Origin: Natronorubrum halalkaliphilum
Lineage (GTDB): Archaea; Halobacteriota; Halobacteria; Halobacteriales; Natrialbaceae
Assembly (NCBI RefSeq): GCF_009834785.1
Contig: NZ_WUYX01000038.1
Span: 161,513 to 225,512, forward strand
Direction: 5' to 3'
DNA length: 64,000 nt
Part shown: piece after piece, positions 26,335 to 34,528 of the stretch
Layout of the letters: every line of letters begins with the position of its first letter
Position numbering within the stretch: position 1 is the first letter of the stretch
Program-made: the position numbers and the translations under genes
The notes under the pieces: generated by a model
Seen by the model: only the letters and a program-made list of their open reading frames with translations
What the model was told of the DNA's origin: nothing
Databases searched by the model: none

Positions 26335-27570
26335 TCACGCGTTGACGTGTCGGACCTCGTGGCCGTGATCGCGTATCGAACGGATGATCGCGCGAGACTG
26401 GCCCGCACCGCTGGTTTCGATCCGGAAGACGAGGTGGGCCTCGCCGACGTCGAGTTCCGGAGCCGATCGATCGTGGCGGACATTCTGGATGTTCGCACCG
26501 TGATCGGCGATGAGTCCCGAAATCGTCTCCATCTTCCCGGGTTGGTCATCGATCCTCACGCGCAGTCGCAGGAGTTGCTCGCGGTCGCTCAGCGCGTGGA
26601 CGAGCACCGTCTGGAGCATCGTCATGTCGAGATTACCGCCACACAGCAACGGCATAACCGTCTCGCCCGAGACGTCCAGTTCGTCGCTGATGACGGCCGC
26701 AACCGAGGCCGCACCGGCCCCTTCGACGACCTGTTTCGCCCGCTCGAGCAACAGCAAGATTGCGCGGGCGATTTCGCCGTCGGTCACCGTCACCACCTCG
26801 TCGACGTGGGCTTCGATGTGCGAGAGCGTCAAGTCGGAGATGCCGCCCGTCGCGATCCCGTCGGCGATGGTTTTGACCGACTCGAGGGAGACGGGATCAC
26901 CCTTCTGGAGGCTATCGGCGACGGTCGCCGCTCCCGTGGCCTGCACGCCGACGACGCGCGTCTCCGGCGAGAGTTCGTCGAAGGCGGTCGCGATTCCGGA
27001 GATGAGCCCCCCGCCGCCGATCGGGACGACGACCGTGTCAACCGACGGCAGATCCTCGTACATCTCGAGGCCGAGCGTTCCCTGTCCGGCGACGATGGCG
27101 GGATCGTCGTAGGCGTGGACGAACGTCGTGGCCTCGTCGTCGACCAGCCCTCGTGCGTGTCCCATCGCCTCCTGGAAGTCTTCCCCGACGAGTTCGACGT
27201 CGGCACCGTAGCTTCGGGTCGCGTCGACTTTCGCCTGGGGTGCTCCCTTCGGCATCACGATCGTCGAGTCGATACCCAGTTTCGTCGCCGCGAGGGCGAC
27301 GCCCTGTGCGTGATTGCCGGCGCTGGCCGCGACGATCCGTTCCGTCCCGCCGTCGGCGCTACACTGTGCGATCTTGTTGTACGCGCCGCGGGTCTTGAAC
27401 GAGCCAGTCCACTGCAGGTGCTCCATCTTGAGGTGGATCTCGCCGCCGGTCAGTTCGTCGAGCGAGGTGCTCCGCTCGATCGGCGTATGTTTGACGACGG
27501 ATTCGTCGTCGAGCCGATCGCGGGCAGCCTCGATATCTGCAAAATCAACAGTCGCGGAACCATGAGCCAT
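26335..27570 (-). CDS. ilvA: Threonine ammonia-lyase (threonine dehydratase)
   Basis: A PLP-dependent enzyme converting threonine to 2-oxobutanoate, the first committed step to isoleucine, or a catabolic TdcB-like role. The protein has 411 residues. The PLP lysine is Lys59 in GSFKTRGAYN. The phosphate-binding glycine loop is GGGGLISG, with AGNHAQG also present. A C-terminal ACT domain (about 335-411: LRVRIDDQPGKMETISGLIADHGANI) suggests allosteric control by an amino acid. This single-ACT layout is the short archaeal/Bacillus-type enzyme. The first ATG of two (27570) is used. Confidence 0.94.
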   Translation of the reverse strand: MAHGSATVDFADIEAARDRLDDESVVKHTPIERSTSLDELTGGEIHLKMEHLQWTGSFKTRGAYNKIAQCSADGGTERIVAASAGNHAQGVALAATKLGIDSTIVMPKGAPQAKVDATRSYGADVELVGEDFQEAMGHARGLVDDEATTFVHAYDDPAIVAGQGTLGLEMYEDLPSVDTVVVPIGGGGLISGIATAFDELSPETRVVGVQATGAATVADSLQKGDPVSLESVKTIADGIATGGISDLTLSHIEAHVDEVVTVTDGEIARAILLLLERAKQVVEGAGAASVAAVISDELDVSGETVMPLLCGGNLDMTMLQTVLVHALSDREQLLRLRVRIDDQPGKMETISGLIADHGANIQNVRHDRSAPELDVGEAHLVFRIETSGAGQSRAIIRSIRDHGHEVRHVNA

Positions 27571-27925
27571 TGTCGGTCAGTACGAAATCTCCTTTTCGAC
27601 GGGGGTGAATAATTGTTCCTCTCAGCCGATCACGGCCGCCCGGATCGGAAACGGACGCCCGCGGACCCCAAAGCGGCGTCGAAACCCCCACAGCACGCGA
27701 TTGCGGGCGATTTACTCGATATGTTCGGGCGCCTGGGGAGCCGAGTCCGCGCGGTTCTCGAGTCCCCGGGTACCGGAGACCGCGAGAACGGGGTGGGTGC
27801 TGATACGGTTTTCTGTAGTCAATTACCGCCGATTACCGACCACGTCCCTGGTAATGGCGGTATATAGTTACAGCAATCCGTATGAAAGCCCGACCGTTTT
27901 CAGGGCACCCGTCGTAGCCGCGCAC
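27571..27925. other. Intergenic region with palindromic repeat copy 3
   Basis: About 355 bp between the divergent ilvA and peroxiredoxin-like genes. It holds the reverse-oriented palindromic element (27803-27883). The rest shows no gene that I can support. Confidence 0.55.
27803..27883 (-). repeat. Dispersed palindromic element, copy 3 (reverse orientation)
   Basis: An 81-bp copy in opposite orientation to the others. Read on the minus strand, one arm has ATTACC where the others have ATCACC, and the facing arm has GGTAAT instead of GGTGAT, so the pair still matches. One arm has lost a single base. It lies about 40 bp ahead of the peroxiredoxin-like start codon. Confidence 0.8.
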
Positions 27926-28462
27926 ATGAACAGCAACCCCGCCGAGGTCACGCTCCCCAACGTCGGCCCGGGTCCGGATCCGCTCACGCTCGCCGAACTG
28001 GCCGCGCCGGTCGCGCCGGCGGATCCGACGACGACCGACGACGTCGAGCCGGCTCACGACGCCATCCTCCTGTTGCTCCACCGCGATCATCACGCGGGGC
28101 AGTGTCGCCGGCAGGTCCGGGCCGTCGCCGACCGCTACGAGGAGTTTCGCGAACGGGGCTGTCAGGTCGTCTCCGTCGTTCCCGAACCCCGCGAACGGGT
28201 CCGGCGATGGCAGGAGCGATACGACCTCCCGTATCCGCTCTGTGCGGACCCGGAGACCGACGCGGGCGAGGCGTTCGACCAGCCGGTTCGACTCGGCACG
28301 CTCGGCGAGCACTTCGACGTTATCGGCCGAATGCCCGCCGCCATCGTCTTAGACATCGACGACGACGGCGATATCAGCGTCGTCGCGACCTATCGCGGCC
28401 AGACCAATCTCGACCGACCCGAGATCGACGAGTTGTTAGCCGCCGTCGACCGACGAACCTGA
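27926..28462 (+). CDS. Peroxiredoxin-like (AhpC/TSA-type) redoxin domain protein
   Basis: A 178-residue thioredoxin-fold protein of the AhpC/TSA-Redoxin type. The core runs AILLLLHRDHHAGQCRRQVRAVADRYEEF, with one Cys at the peroxidatic helix start (HAGQC) in place of the usual PxxxTxxC. A second Cys is in the PLCADPETDAGEAF segment, followed by the PAAIVLDIDDDG strand. It probably reduces peroxides or acts as a thiol redox protein, but the unusual Cys context leaves activity open. The ATG at 27926 is preferred; the upstream frame is non-coding and contains the palindromic repeat. The next gene (GNAT) starts 3 bp after the stop, indicating one operon. Confidence 0.75.
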   Translation: MNSNPAEVTLPNVGPGPDPLTLAELAAPVAPADPTTTDDVEPAHDAILLLLHRDHHAGQCRRQVRAVADRYEEFRERGCQVVSVVPEPRERVRRWQERYDLPYPLCADPETDAGEAFDQPVRLGTLGEHFDVIGRMPAAIVLDIDDDGDISVVATYRGQTNLDRPEIDELLAAVDRRT

Positions 28463-28465
28463 CGC

Positions 28466-28891
28466 ATGCAGGGCCACGTTCGCACCGCCGTTCCCGACGA
28501 CGCCCTCGACGTCCGGCGCATCCTCGATGCGGCCATGCTCGAGCCGGGCGACGTCGAAGCGCGGATCGAACAGGGGAACGTACTCGTCGCCGGCGACCAC
28601 CGCGGCGGGACGGACGCGTCGGGAGGCTCCGAACGCATCCTCGGCACGGCCGTCCTCGAGGCCGACGAGAGCGGATCGGGTGCCCACATCTCGGCGATCG
28701 GCGTCCGCCGTCGTCACCGGGACCAGGGCATCGGCCGCGCGCTGGTCGAACACGCACTCGAACGCGAGGGGCGGCTGACGGCGCGGTTCGACGACGGCGT
28801 TCGCCCGTTCTACGAGACGCTCGGCTTTTCGATCGAGCCGATCGACGAGCGGCGACATCGCGGCGTCGCGGTGGCGATCGAGCGCACGTGA
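28466..28891 (+). CDS. GNAT family N-acetyltransferase
   Basis: A 141-residue single-domain GNAT fold. The acetyl-CoA pyrophosphate-binding motif A is RRRHRDQGIGRALVEHAL (about 82-99), preceded by the beta4 strand HISAIGV and followed by FYETLGFSIEP. The substrate is unknown. It is directly downstream of the peroxiredoxin-like gene with only 3 bp between stop and start, so the two are probably one transcription unit. Composition is ordinary for the window. Confidence 0.85.
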   Translation: MQGHVRTAVPDDALDVRRILDAAMLEPGDVEARIEQGNVLVAGDHRGGTDASGGSERILGTAVLEADESGSGAHISAIGVRRRHRDQGIGRALVEHALEREGRLTARFDDGVRPFYETLGFSIEPIDERRHRGVAVAIERT

Positions 28892-29026
28892 CTCCTCGGC
28901 ACGCGGCACGACGGAATCTCGGTCGCCGTTTCTCGAGCGATCAAACCGTCCGAACCGATGAATATTCGGCCATGCCGGCGTGTTCCGGCGGAACTTTATC
29001 CCGAAGAACGTGGTACGTCGCGTCGC

Positions 29027-29395
29027 ATGGCGCTCAAAGGGATACTCAGCGGCGACCCATCGAAGAGCTCGAAACTCTACCTCGCGATCGGCGGCATCTC
29101 GCTCGTCAAGGCGATCGCGGTACGCAACGATCAGGAACGGTTCCGTCGGGAACTGATCGACGCCGGCCTGTTCCTCGGCGTCGGTCTCGCGCTCCGGAAG
29201 TACAGCCAACTCAAGGCCGAGAAGCGCTCGGAGATCGAATCGCAGATCCCCGACTGGGCGATCGGCATGGCGACCTCCGAACCCGCAAAACAGGGCGTTC
29301 GAAACCTCGCAAAACAGCGACTGGGAGGTCGATCCGAGCCGGAACCCGAGGAGAGCCTGCGAGATCGAGCGATGAATACGTTCTCGAGCCGGTAA
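29027..29395 (+). CDS. Haloarchaeal small membrane-associated hypothetical protein
   Basis: A 122-residue protein with a hydrophobic central part (LYLAIGGISLVKAIAV and AGLFLGVGLALRKY), probably two short membrane-associated helices, and a charged C-terminal half (EKRSEIESQIPDW and so on). I do not recognise the family. The ATG at 29027 follows a TATA-like CTTTATCC about 30 nt upstream, fitting a leaderless start; the frame extending to 28958 lies across that promoter and is unlikely. It stands alone between the GNAT gene and the convergent tryptophanase. Confidence 0.6.
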   Translation: MALKGILSGDPSKSSKLYLAIGGISLVKAIAVRNDQERFRRELIDAGLFLGVGLALRKYSQLKAEKRSEIESQIPDWAIGMATSEPAKQGVRNLAKQRLGGRSEPEPEESLRDRAMNTFSSR

Positions 29396-29399
29396 CTCC

Positions 29400-29435
29400 C
29401 CGGTTCACCCGGTTCTCCCGGTTCTCCCGGTTCTC
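29400..29435. repeat. Four tandem 9-bp units
   Basis: CCGGTTCAC followed by three copies of CCGGTTCTC, starting five bases after the stop codon at 29395. Slippage-type tandem repeat in the 3' untranslated region. Confidence 0.8.
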
Positions 29436-29536
29436 GACGGCGTGATTGAGCGGCCTCAAGGCCTGGCCGTGACGAGGGCGTTCGGGCCGTGGCAGGGCCC
29501 TGATGAAACTTGGCGAGGGCCGCCGGGCCGTGGCGG

Positions 29537-30883
29537 TTACGACGAAATCGGCTCGAGCTCCGCGGTGAAGTGACGGAGTTCGGGCACCTCGGGTTCGCTC
29601 GTGATCTCGAGACCCGACACCGTCTCGCGTTTCTCGAGGACGGTCGCGGCGGTCTCGACGACGTGCTCGAAGTGCTCCTTGTGATAGGTTCGCCGCGGCA
29701 CCGCGAGGCGGACCAGTTCCGGCCGATCGGTCTCGGGGAAGGCAAAGCTCCCGAGTTCGACCCCGCGGACGCCGCCCTCCCGGTAGAGTTCACAGACCAG
29801 AACCTGTCCCGGGAACTCGTTCGGTGAGAGGTGTGGAAACATGGCTCCCGCGTCGAGGTAGACCGCGTGACCGCCTGGTGGCGTGTAGACCGGCACGCCG
29901 ACCTCTTCGAGCATCTCGGCAAGGGCCTGGATCTGATCGACGCGATCGGCGACGTACGCCTCCTCAACGGCCTCGCGAAGGCCGACGGCCATCGCGGCGA
30001 CGTCCCGACCGGCCATCCCGCCGTACGTGGGGAACCCCTCGTAGAGGATGGTTCGCTGCTTACACCGTTCGAAGAGCGTCTCGTCGTCCGTCGCGACGAA
30101 GCCGCCGGCGTTGACCAGCCCGTCTTTCTTGCCGCTCATCACGAGGGCGTCGGCGTAGCCGAGTTGCTCGCGGGCGACCTCGGCGACCGTCGCGTCGGCG
30201 AACTCGTCTTCGCGTTCGGTGACGAAGTAGGCGTTCTCCGCGAACCGGCAGGCGTCGATCACGAACGTCGCGTCGATCTCGTCGGCGAACTCGCGGACCC
30301 GACGCGTGTTCTCGACGCTGACCGGCTGACCCGCCGTCGAGTTGTTCGTGATCGTCGAGATGATCATCGGCACGTTCTCCGCCCCGACGTCGTCGACGAC
30401 CGCGCGGGCCCCCTCGAGCGAGAAGTTACCCTTGAACGGCGCGTCCATCTCCGGGTCGTGAGCACCGTCGACCGGACAGTCGACCGGATCCGCGTCCTGA
30501 TTGGCGATGTGCGCTCGTGTCGTATCGAAGTGCGTGTTGTTGATCACGACGTCGCCCGCCGAGAGCAGCGTGCCGTAGAGGACGTTCTCCGCGCCCCGGC
30601 CCTGATGGGTCGGCACGACGTGTGAAAACCCCATCACGTCCCGGACGGCCGACTCGAGTTCCTCGAAGCTCCGGGATCCGGCGTAGGCTTCGTCGCCCCG
30701 GATCAGGGCGGCCCACTGGGAATCGCTCATTGCGCCGGTGCCGCTGTCGGTCAGCAGATCGACGAAGACCTCCTCGGAATCGAGATTGAACGCGTTGTAG
30801 CCGGCCCGCTCGAGGTTGCGTTCCCGCTGTGCTCGCGAGGGCAGGCGGATCCGTTCGACCATCTTCGACTTGTAGGCGACCAT
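29537..30883 (-). CDS. tnaA: Tryptophanase
   Basis: A PLP enzyme cleaving tryptophan to indole, pyruvate and ammonia (tyrosine phenol-lyase is the close alternative). The protein has 448 residues. The PLP lysine is Lys253 in VMSGKKDGLVNAGG. Other family signatures are FSHVVPTHQGRGAENVLYG (about 86-104), ITNNSTAGQPVS and the VIDACRFAENAYF aspartate strand. The full family length is present. The ATG at 30883 is used. Tryptophanases are known in haloarchaea. Indole and tyrosine specificity cannot be separated by eye with full confidence. Confidence 0.9.
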   Translation of the reverse strand: MVAYKSKMVERIRLPSRAQRERNLERAGYNAFNLDSEEVFVDLLTDSGTGAMSDSQWAALIRGDEAYAGSRSFEELESAVRDVMGFSHVVPTHQGRGAENVLYGTLLSAGDVVINNTHFDTTRAHIANQDADPVDCPVDGAHDPEMDAPFKGNFSLEGARAVVDDVGAENVPMIISTITNNSTAGQPVSVENTRRVREFADEIDATFVIDACRFAENAYFVTEREDEFADATVAEVAREQLGYADALVMSGKKDGLVNAGGFVATDDETLFERCKQRTILYEGFPTYGGMAGRDVAAMAVGLREAVEEAYVADRVDQIQALAEMLEEVGVPVYTPPGGHAVYLDAGAMFPHLSPNEFPGQVLVCELYREGGVRGVELGSFAFPETDRPELVRLAVPRRTYHKEHFEHVVETAATVLEKRETVSGLEITSEPEVPELRHFTAELEPISS

Positions 30884-31134
30884 ACCGGCATAACGGCCGT
30901 GCGCGTGATTATCCTAGCTGACGCCTCGTGTCTGCTGGTGGCTCGAGGCGTCCGATTCCGGACAGATCGGCACATCGATGGGCGGAATCGACAGCAGGGG
31001 GACGGGGACGGATCGGGATCGAGTTCGGGTTCGAATTGCTTCTCGGCAACGAGTCCGTCGGTCCGCTGTCCCGCTGTTTCAGTGTCCCTACAGGGCGGTC
31101 ACAGGCCACCGAAACTGACTGCCAGCGGTCCGTC

Positions 31135-31809
31135 TCAGGGTGCGTCAAATTCGGGGTTGGCGAAGGTGTCGTTGGCGATCCGCGTCCGCTTCGGTTCGCC
31201 GACGATTTGCAGGTCGTCCGCCGCCTCGGCGTGGACAGTGAGCGATACAGACGACGCGGCGGCGGTGTCGCCGACGCTACCGTCGGCGGCAGTCTCACCG
31301 ATAGCCGCCTCACCGTCGCCACCGAACTCGTCTACAGCGTCGTTTCCATTGGCACCTGAGTCGTTCACGGCGTCGTTTTCGTCGCCACCGAACTCGTCTG
31401 CGGCCCCATCAGCGTCCTCGGAACCAGCCGCCTCGAGCGCGGCCGATTCCGTAGTATCGAGTGCGCTGAGTTCGGCCGCCGAGGCTTCGATCACGTCACC
31501 GTCGTCCCGGACGGTGATGTCCGAATCGCCGACGAACTCGAACTCGAGGTCGGCGGCGGCGGGGAGATCGCCGACACCGTCGCCGCCGTCGTCGGCCGCC
31601 GCCGGCTCCGTGTCGACGTCCTGAAGATCGTCGAACAGTTCGGCCGCGGTCGTATCGTCGACGTCGAGTTCGTCGTCGGGAACCGTGTCGTGGTCACCGC
31701 CGGCGTCGAGGAGGTCGTCGGGCGTTTCGACGCCGAATTCGTCGAGGACCGCGTCGGGATCGGGGTCGATGTCCTCGAGCGCGTCGTTTTCAGTCGCGTC
31801 CGTACTCAT
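31135..31809 (-). CDS. Very acidic low-complexity haloarchaeal protein
   Basis: A 224-residue protein rich in Asp, Glu, Ala and Gly, with almost no hydrophobic core over residues 1-160. An imperfect internal repeat is visible around 150-175 (ADEFGGDENDAVND, then AVDEFGGDGEA). The last 50 residues (SLTVHAEAADDLQIVGEPKRTRIANDTF) are more ordered and likely the conserved part. It has no signal peptide or membrane segment. I do not recognise a function. The ATG at 31809 is chosen. It lies about 120 bp from the aspartate kinase gene's 3' end, on the same strand. Confidence 0.6.
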   Translation of the reverse strand: MSTDATENDALEDIDPDPDAVLDEFGVETPDDLLDAGGDHDTVPDDELDVDDTTAAELFDDLQDVDTEPAAADDGGDGVGDLPAAADLEFEFVGDSDITVRDDGDVIEASAAELSALDTTESAALEAAGSEDADGAADEFGGDENDAVNDSGANGNDAVDEFGGDGEAAIGETAADGSVGDTAAASSVSLTVHAEAADDLQIVGEPKRTRIANDTFANPEFDAP

Positions 31810-31932
31810 GACATGACCTGTGACAGTCATCCCTTTCGTTACGACCACGTTACCGCGGTTTATGGACCCGTTTCGGGTGACACGTGCGAAACAGAAAAGT
31901 CAATTATCTCTGGTAAATCCGGCCTCAGCGGG

Positions 31933-33111
31933 TTAGAACAGATCCTGGGTCAACTCGAGCGTCTCCTCGCGGTCCTCCCAATCGACGAAGATAGCGACGC
32001 TGGTCGCGCTGGTGATGATGTCGTGGACGTTGATCCGGGCCTCGGCGAGGGGGTTGACGATCTCGCTGATGACGCCCGGCTGATTCGGCAGTTCGCCGCC
32101 GGTCACCCGGATGACCGCGGACGACGAGTCGACGGTCACACTCGAGAGTTCGTCGCGGGCGATGACCTCGCGGTGGAGGATGTTCTCGGCGCGTTCGGCC
32201 TCGTCCTCGTCGATGTAGAACGTGACGGTGTCGAGGCCGCTGGCGACGGCGTCGATGTTAACGTCGCTCTCGCTGAGCGCCTCCGAGAGGTGGTGGAAAA
32301 CGCCGGGCTGGTTGCGGATCGCGCGGCCGGCGACGGTCAGGCAGGCGAGCGGGCGTTCGCGCAGGTCGACGAGGTTCTGGAACTGGCCTTCGATGCTCGT
32401 CCCGCCCGAGAGGAGGTCGCCGTGCTGGTAGTGAACGACGCGGACGTCAAGCGAGCCGTCCTTGTACGACAGCGCCGAGGGGGCGACGACTTCGGCCCCG
32501 CGGAACGAGAGGTTGCGCAGTTCGTCGACGGAGATCTCGCCGACGTTCCGAGCGCCCTCGACGACGTGTGGGTCGCCGGTCATGACGCCCTCGACGTCGG
32601 TGACGATGACGACCTCGTCGGCGTCCATGTACTTGCCCATCATGACGGCCGTGGTGTCGCTGCCACCGCGACCCAGCGTCGTGATCGAGCCGTCGGGTCC
32701 TTCCGCGAGGAAGCCGGTGATGACCGGCACCGTGTCCTCGAGTTCGTCCGCGACTGCGAGGGCGCGTTCGTGGGTCTGCTCGACGTTGACTTCGCCGTAC
32801 TCGTCGGTGACGACGGGCCAGTCGTCGCTGCCGGGTTCTAAGAACGTCGCGTCGATACCGCGGGCAGACAATGCGGCCTTGAGCATCCGAACGGACGTTC
32901 GCTCGCCCATGCTGACGATCTGGGCCCGATCGGCGTCGTCGGTCTCGAAGGTGATTTCGTCCAGCAGATCGTCGGTGGACGACCCCATCGCACTGGCGAC
33001 GACGGCGATTTCGTGGCCGTCCTCGACGGCCGCGGCGATCGAGTCCGCGGCGCGGTTGATTCGGTCGCCGCTTCCGAGGCTCGTTCCGCCGAATTTGGCT
33101 ACGACACGCAT
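31933..33111 (-). CDS. lysC: Aspartate kinase
   Basis: Phosphorylates aspartate, the first step toward threonine, methionine and lysine. The protein has 392 residues, the short archaeal monofunctional type. N-terminal motif VAKFGGTSLGSG (about 4-15), LGRGGSDTTAVMMG in the kinase core, then two ACT domains (about 250-325 and 330-392) for feedback control, with VAGRAIRNQPGVFHHLSEAL and VTGGELPNQPGVISEI. The start ATG is at 33111. It is divergent from the GNAT gene at 33433. Confidence 0.96.
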   Translation of the reverse strand: MRVVAKFGGTSLGSGDRINRAADSIAAAVEDGHEIAVVASAMGSSTDDLLDEITFETDDADRAQIVSMGERTSVRMLKAALSARGIDATFLEPGSDDWPVVTDEYGEVNVEQTHERALAVADELEDTVPVITGFLAEGPDGSITTLGRGGSDTTAVMMGKYMDADEVVIVTDVEGVMTGDPHVVEGARNVGEISVDELRNLSFRGAEVVAPSALSYKDGSLDVRVVHYQHGDLLSGGTSIEGQFQNLVDLRERPLACLTVAGRAIRNQPGVFHHLSEALSESDVNIDAVASGLDTVTFYIDEDEAERAENILHREVIARDELSSVTVDSSSAVIRVTGGELPNQPGVISEIVNPLAEARINVHDIITSATSVAIFVDWEDREETLELTQDLF

Positions 33112-33432
33112 ACTGACACCTCGTCCGTGGATCCCGTACCGATGGCTTGACTCATATGCCAGACCGTTACCAGAGCGCGCAGATAACTGTGTCCATCGAT
33201 CGGATTTTTACCACTGTTTTCGGACCGGTCAAAGACCCGACATCGGCCGAATCCGTCGTCTGGCGACGGGGCGAACAGTAGGTCCTGCAGCGACGACTGG
33301 ACCGAGTCCGCGTTCCGCCGCAACCGATCGAGACGCGAAAACGGTCTCGAGTCGAGACGGTCTCTCGAGGGTGAACGCCGCCGCGCTATCGCAGGCGGGA
33401 TTTATGTTTGTGCGTAGCATTACCACACGCTA
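33112..33432. other. Divergent intergenic region
   Basis: About 320 bp between divergent lysC and GNAT genes. A TATA-like TTTATGTT at about 33401-33408 precedes the ATG at 33433 by roughly 28 nt. I see no other gene or repeat here. Confidence 0.5.
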
Positions 33433-33870
33433 ATGAACGTACGGGACGCTCTCGAGGCGGACGCGGACGCGCTGGCGTCGATCGCCGACTCACCGACCGA
33501 CGTGATGCGAAACCTGGTCCACGACCGGACGGTACGCGTCGCCGAGGACGGTAGTCACGATCCGAACGCGGACGTCTCGGGTTCACAGTACAACGGCTCC
33601 GATCCGGAGGATCTGCTGGGGTTCATCAGCTTCGACGCCAAATCGGACACCGTTCACGTGACCCAACTCGACGGCACGGGCGAGGCGTGCAAACGGCTGC
33701 TCGCCGAGCCGGTTCGGTTCGCCGAACGCGAGTCGATGGCCGTCGAAGTGCTGGTCTCGCCGGAGACGGAGACCGTCGAAAACGCGGCCGAAGAACTCGG
33801 CTTCGAACGGCGCGGCCGCGGCCCGCGGTTCGACGGCTCCCCGACGGTTCGGTTTCGGCTGGAACCGTAG
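33433..33870 (+). CDS. GNAT-like acetyltransferase fold protein
   Basis: A 145-residue protein with a reduced GNAT fold: N-terminal MNVRDALEADADALASIAD (the usual first helix), strands LLGFISFD and VHVTQLDG, and a C-terminal EELGFERRGRGPRF. The acetyl-CoA loop (R/Q-x-x-G-x-G/A) is weak: ACKRLLAEPVRFAERE occupies its place. It may bind acetyl-CoA poorly or not at all. Its promoter has a TATA box about 28 nt upstream, so the mRNA is likely leaderless. The family assignment rests on overall pattern. Confidence 0.65.
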   Translation: MNVRDALEADADALASIADSPTDVMRNLVHDRTVRVAEDGSHDPNADVSGSQYNGSDPEDLLGFISFDAKSDTVHVTQLDGTGEACKRLLAEPVRFAERESMAVEVLVSPETETVENAAEELGFERRGRGPRFDGSPTVRFRLEP

Positions 33871-33943
33871 GAGCGACGCCGCGGGTGCCGACCGAGGCGC
33901 TGCTGTGGCGTCGGCTGAGCCGCGGGCTGTCCGGCGAACAAAG

Positions 33944-33951
33944 ATATTATA
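33944..33951 (+). promoter_or_regulatory. TATA box of the UbiD operon
   Basis: ATATTATA lies about 83 nt before the first start codon (34034). Transcription would begin near 33975 and leave an unusually long leader of about 58 nt. Confidence 0.5.
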
Positions 33952-33982
33952 CGCCCCGCCTCGAGACGGGAGATACTAGCAC

Positions 33983-34003
33983 GCGACCGCCTCGGGCGGT
34001 CGC
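33983..34003 (+). promoter_or_regulatory. Stable 5'-leader hairpin of the UbiD operon
   Basis: GCGACCGCC, a TCG loop and GGCGGTCGC form a perfect 9-bp stem. It would sit close to the 5' end of the predicted mRNA. It could protect the transcript, hide a ribosome site, or serve as a protein-binding element. Confidence 0.5.
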
Positions 34004-34033
34004 CGGTCGACCAGCGATCACGAACTCGATGGT

Positions 34034-34528
34034 ATGTCGAACCAGTACATTACTGCCGAAGAACAGCTTCCGGACGTCGAGGGGACGGAGACGGAAACGG
34101 AAATAGAACTGCAGGTACGCGACGCCGAGACGAAGGAAATCTTCCACTCGCGAGCGCGTATCGCGAGGGATCCGGCGAAACTCGACCGGCCCGAGCCGCT
34201 CTCGGTCGTCAAGGGACCCCACGAGAACACCGAAGAGCAGTGGTATATCGAATTCGTCGACGGGACGAACGTCGACGGCGACCGACTCGAGCGCCTCGTC
34301 CGCGAGCAACGGGAGCGATCGAACGTCATCAACACGCGATCGGACGATCTGAACGTCTTGCTCCGATACCTCGTCGAGGACGGCCAGTACGAATCGACCG
34401 CGGCGGCCGCTCGAGAGCTCCTGTTCGACCGCCTCGCAGCGGAGTATCCGTCGCTGCTCGAGCGCTACGCCGACGCGAGAGCCGAGTACGAGAACGACCC
34501 GCTACGGGACGCGCTCGAGGGCGAGTGA
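34034..34528 (+). CDS. Haloarchaeal hypothetical protein, first gene of the UbiD operon
   Basis: A 164-residue acidic soluble protein. The N-terminal half is beta-rich (TEIELQVRDAETKEIFHSRARI, EEQWYIEFVDGTNVDGDRL). The C-terminal half is helical (LLRYLVEDGQYESTAAAARELLFDRLAAEYPSLLERY) and might be a helical DNA-binding or dimerisation module. I do not know the family. Its stop codon is directly followed by the ATG of the UbiD gene (no spacer), so co-translation is very likely and a role tied to the decarboxylase, such as assembly or regulation, is a fair guess. Confidence 0.6.
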   Translation: MSNQYITAEEQLPDVEGTETETEIELQVRDAETKEIFHSRARIARDPAKLDRPEPLSVVKGPHENTEEQWYIEFVDGTNVDGDRLERLVREQRERSNVINTRSDDLNVLLRYLVEDGQYESTAAAARELLFDRLAAEYPSLLERYADARAEYENDPLRDALEGE

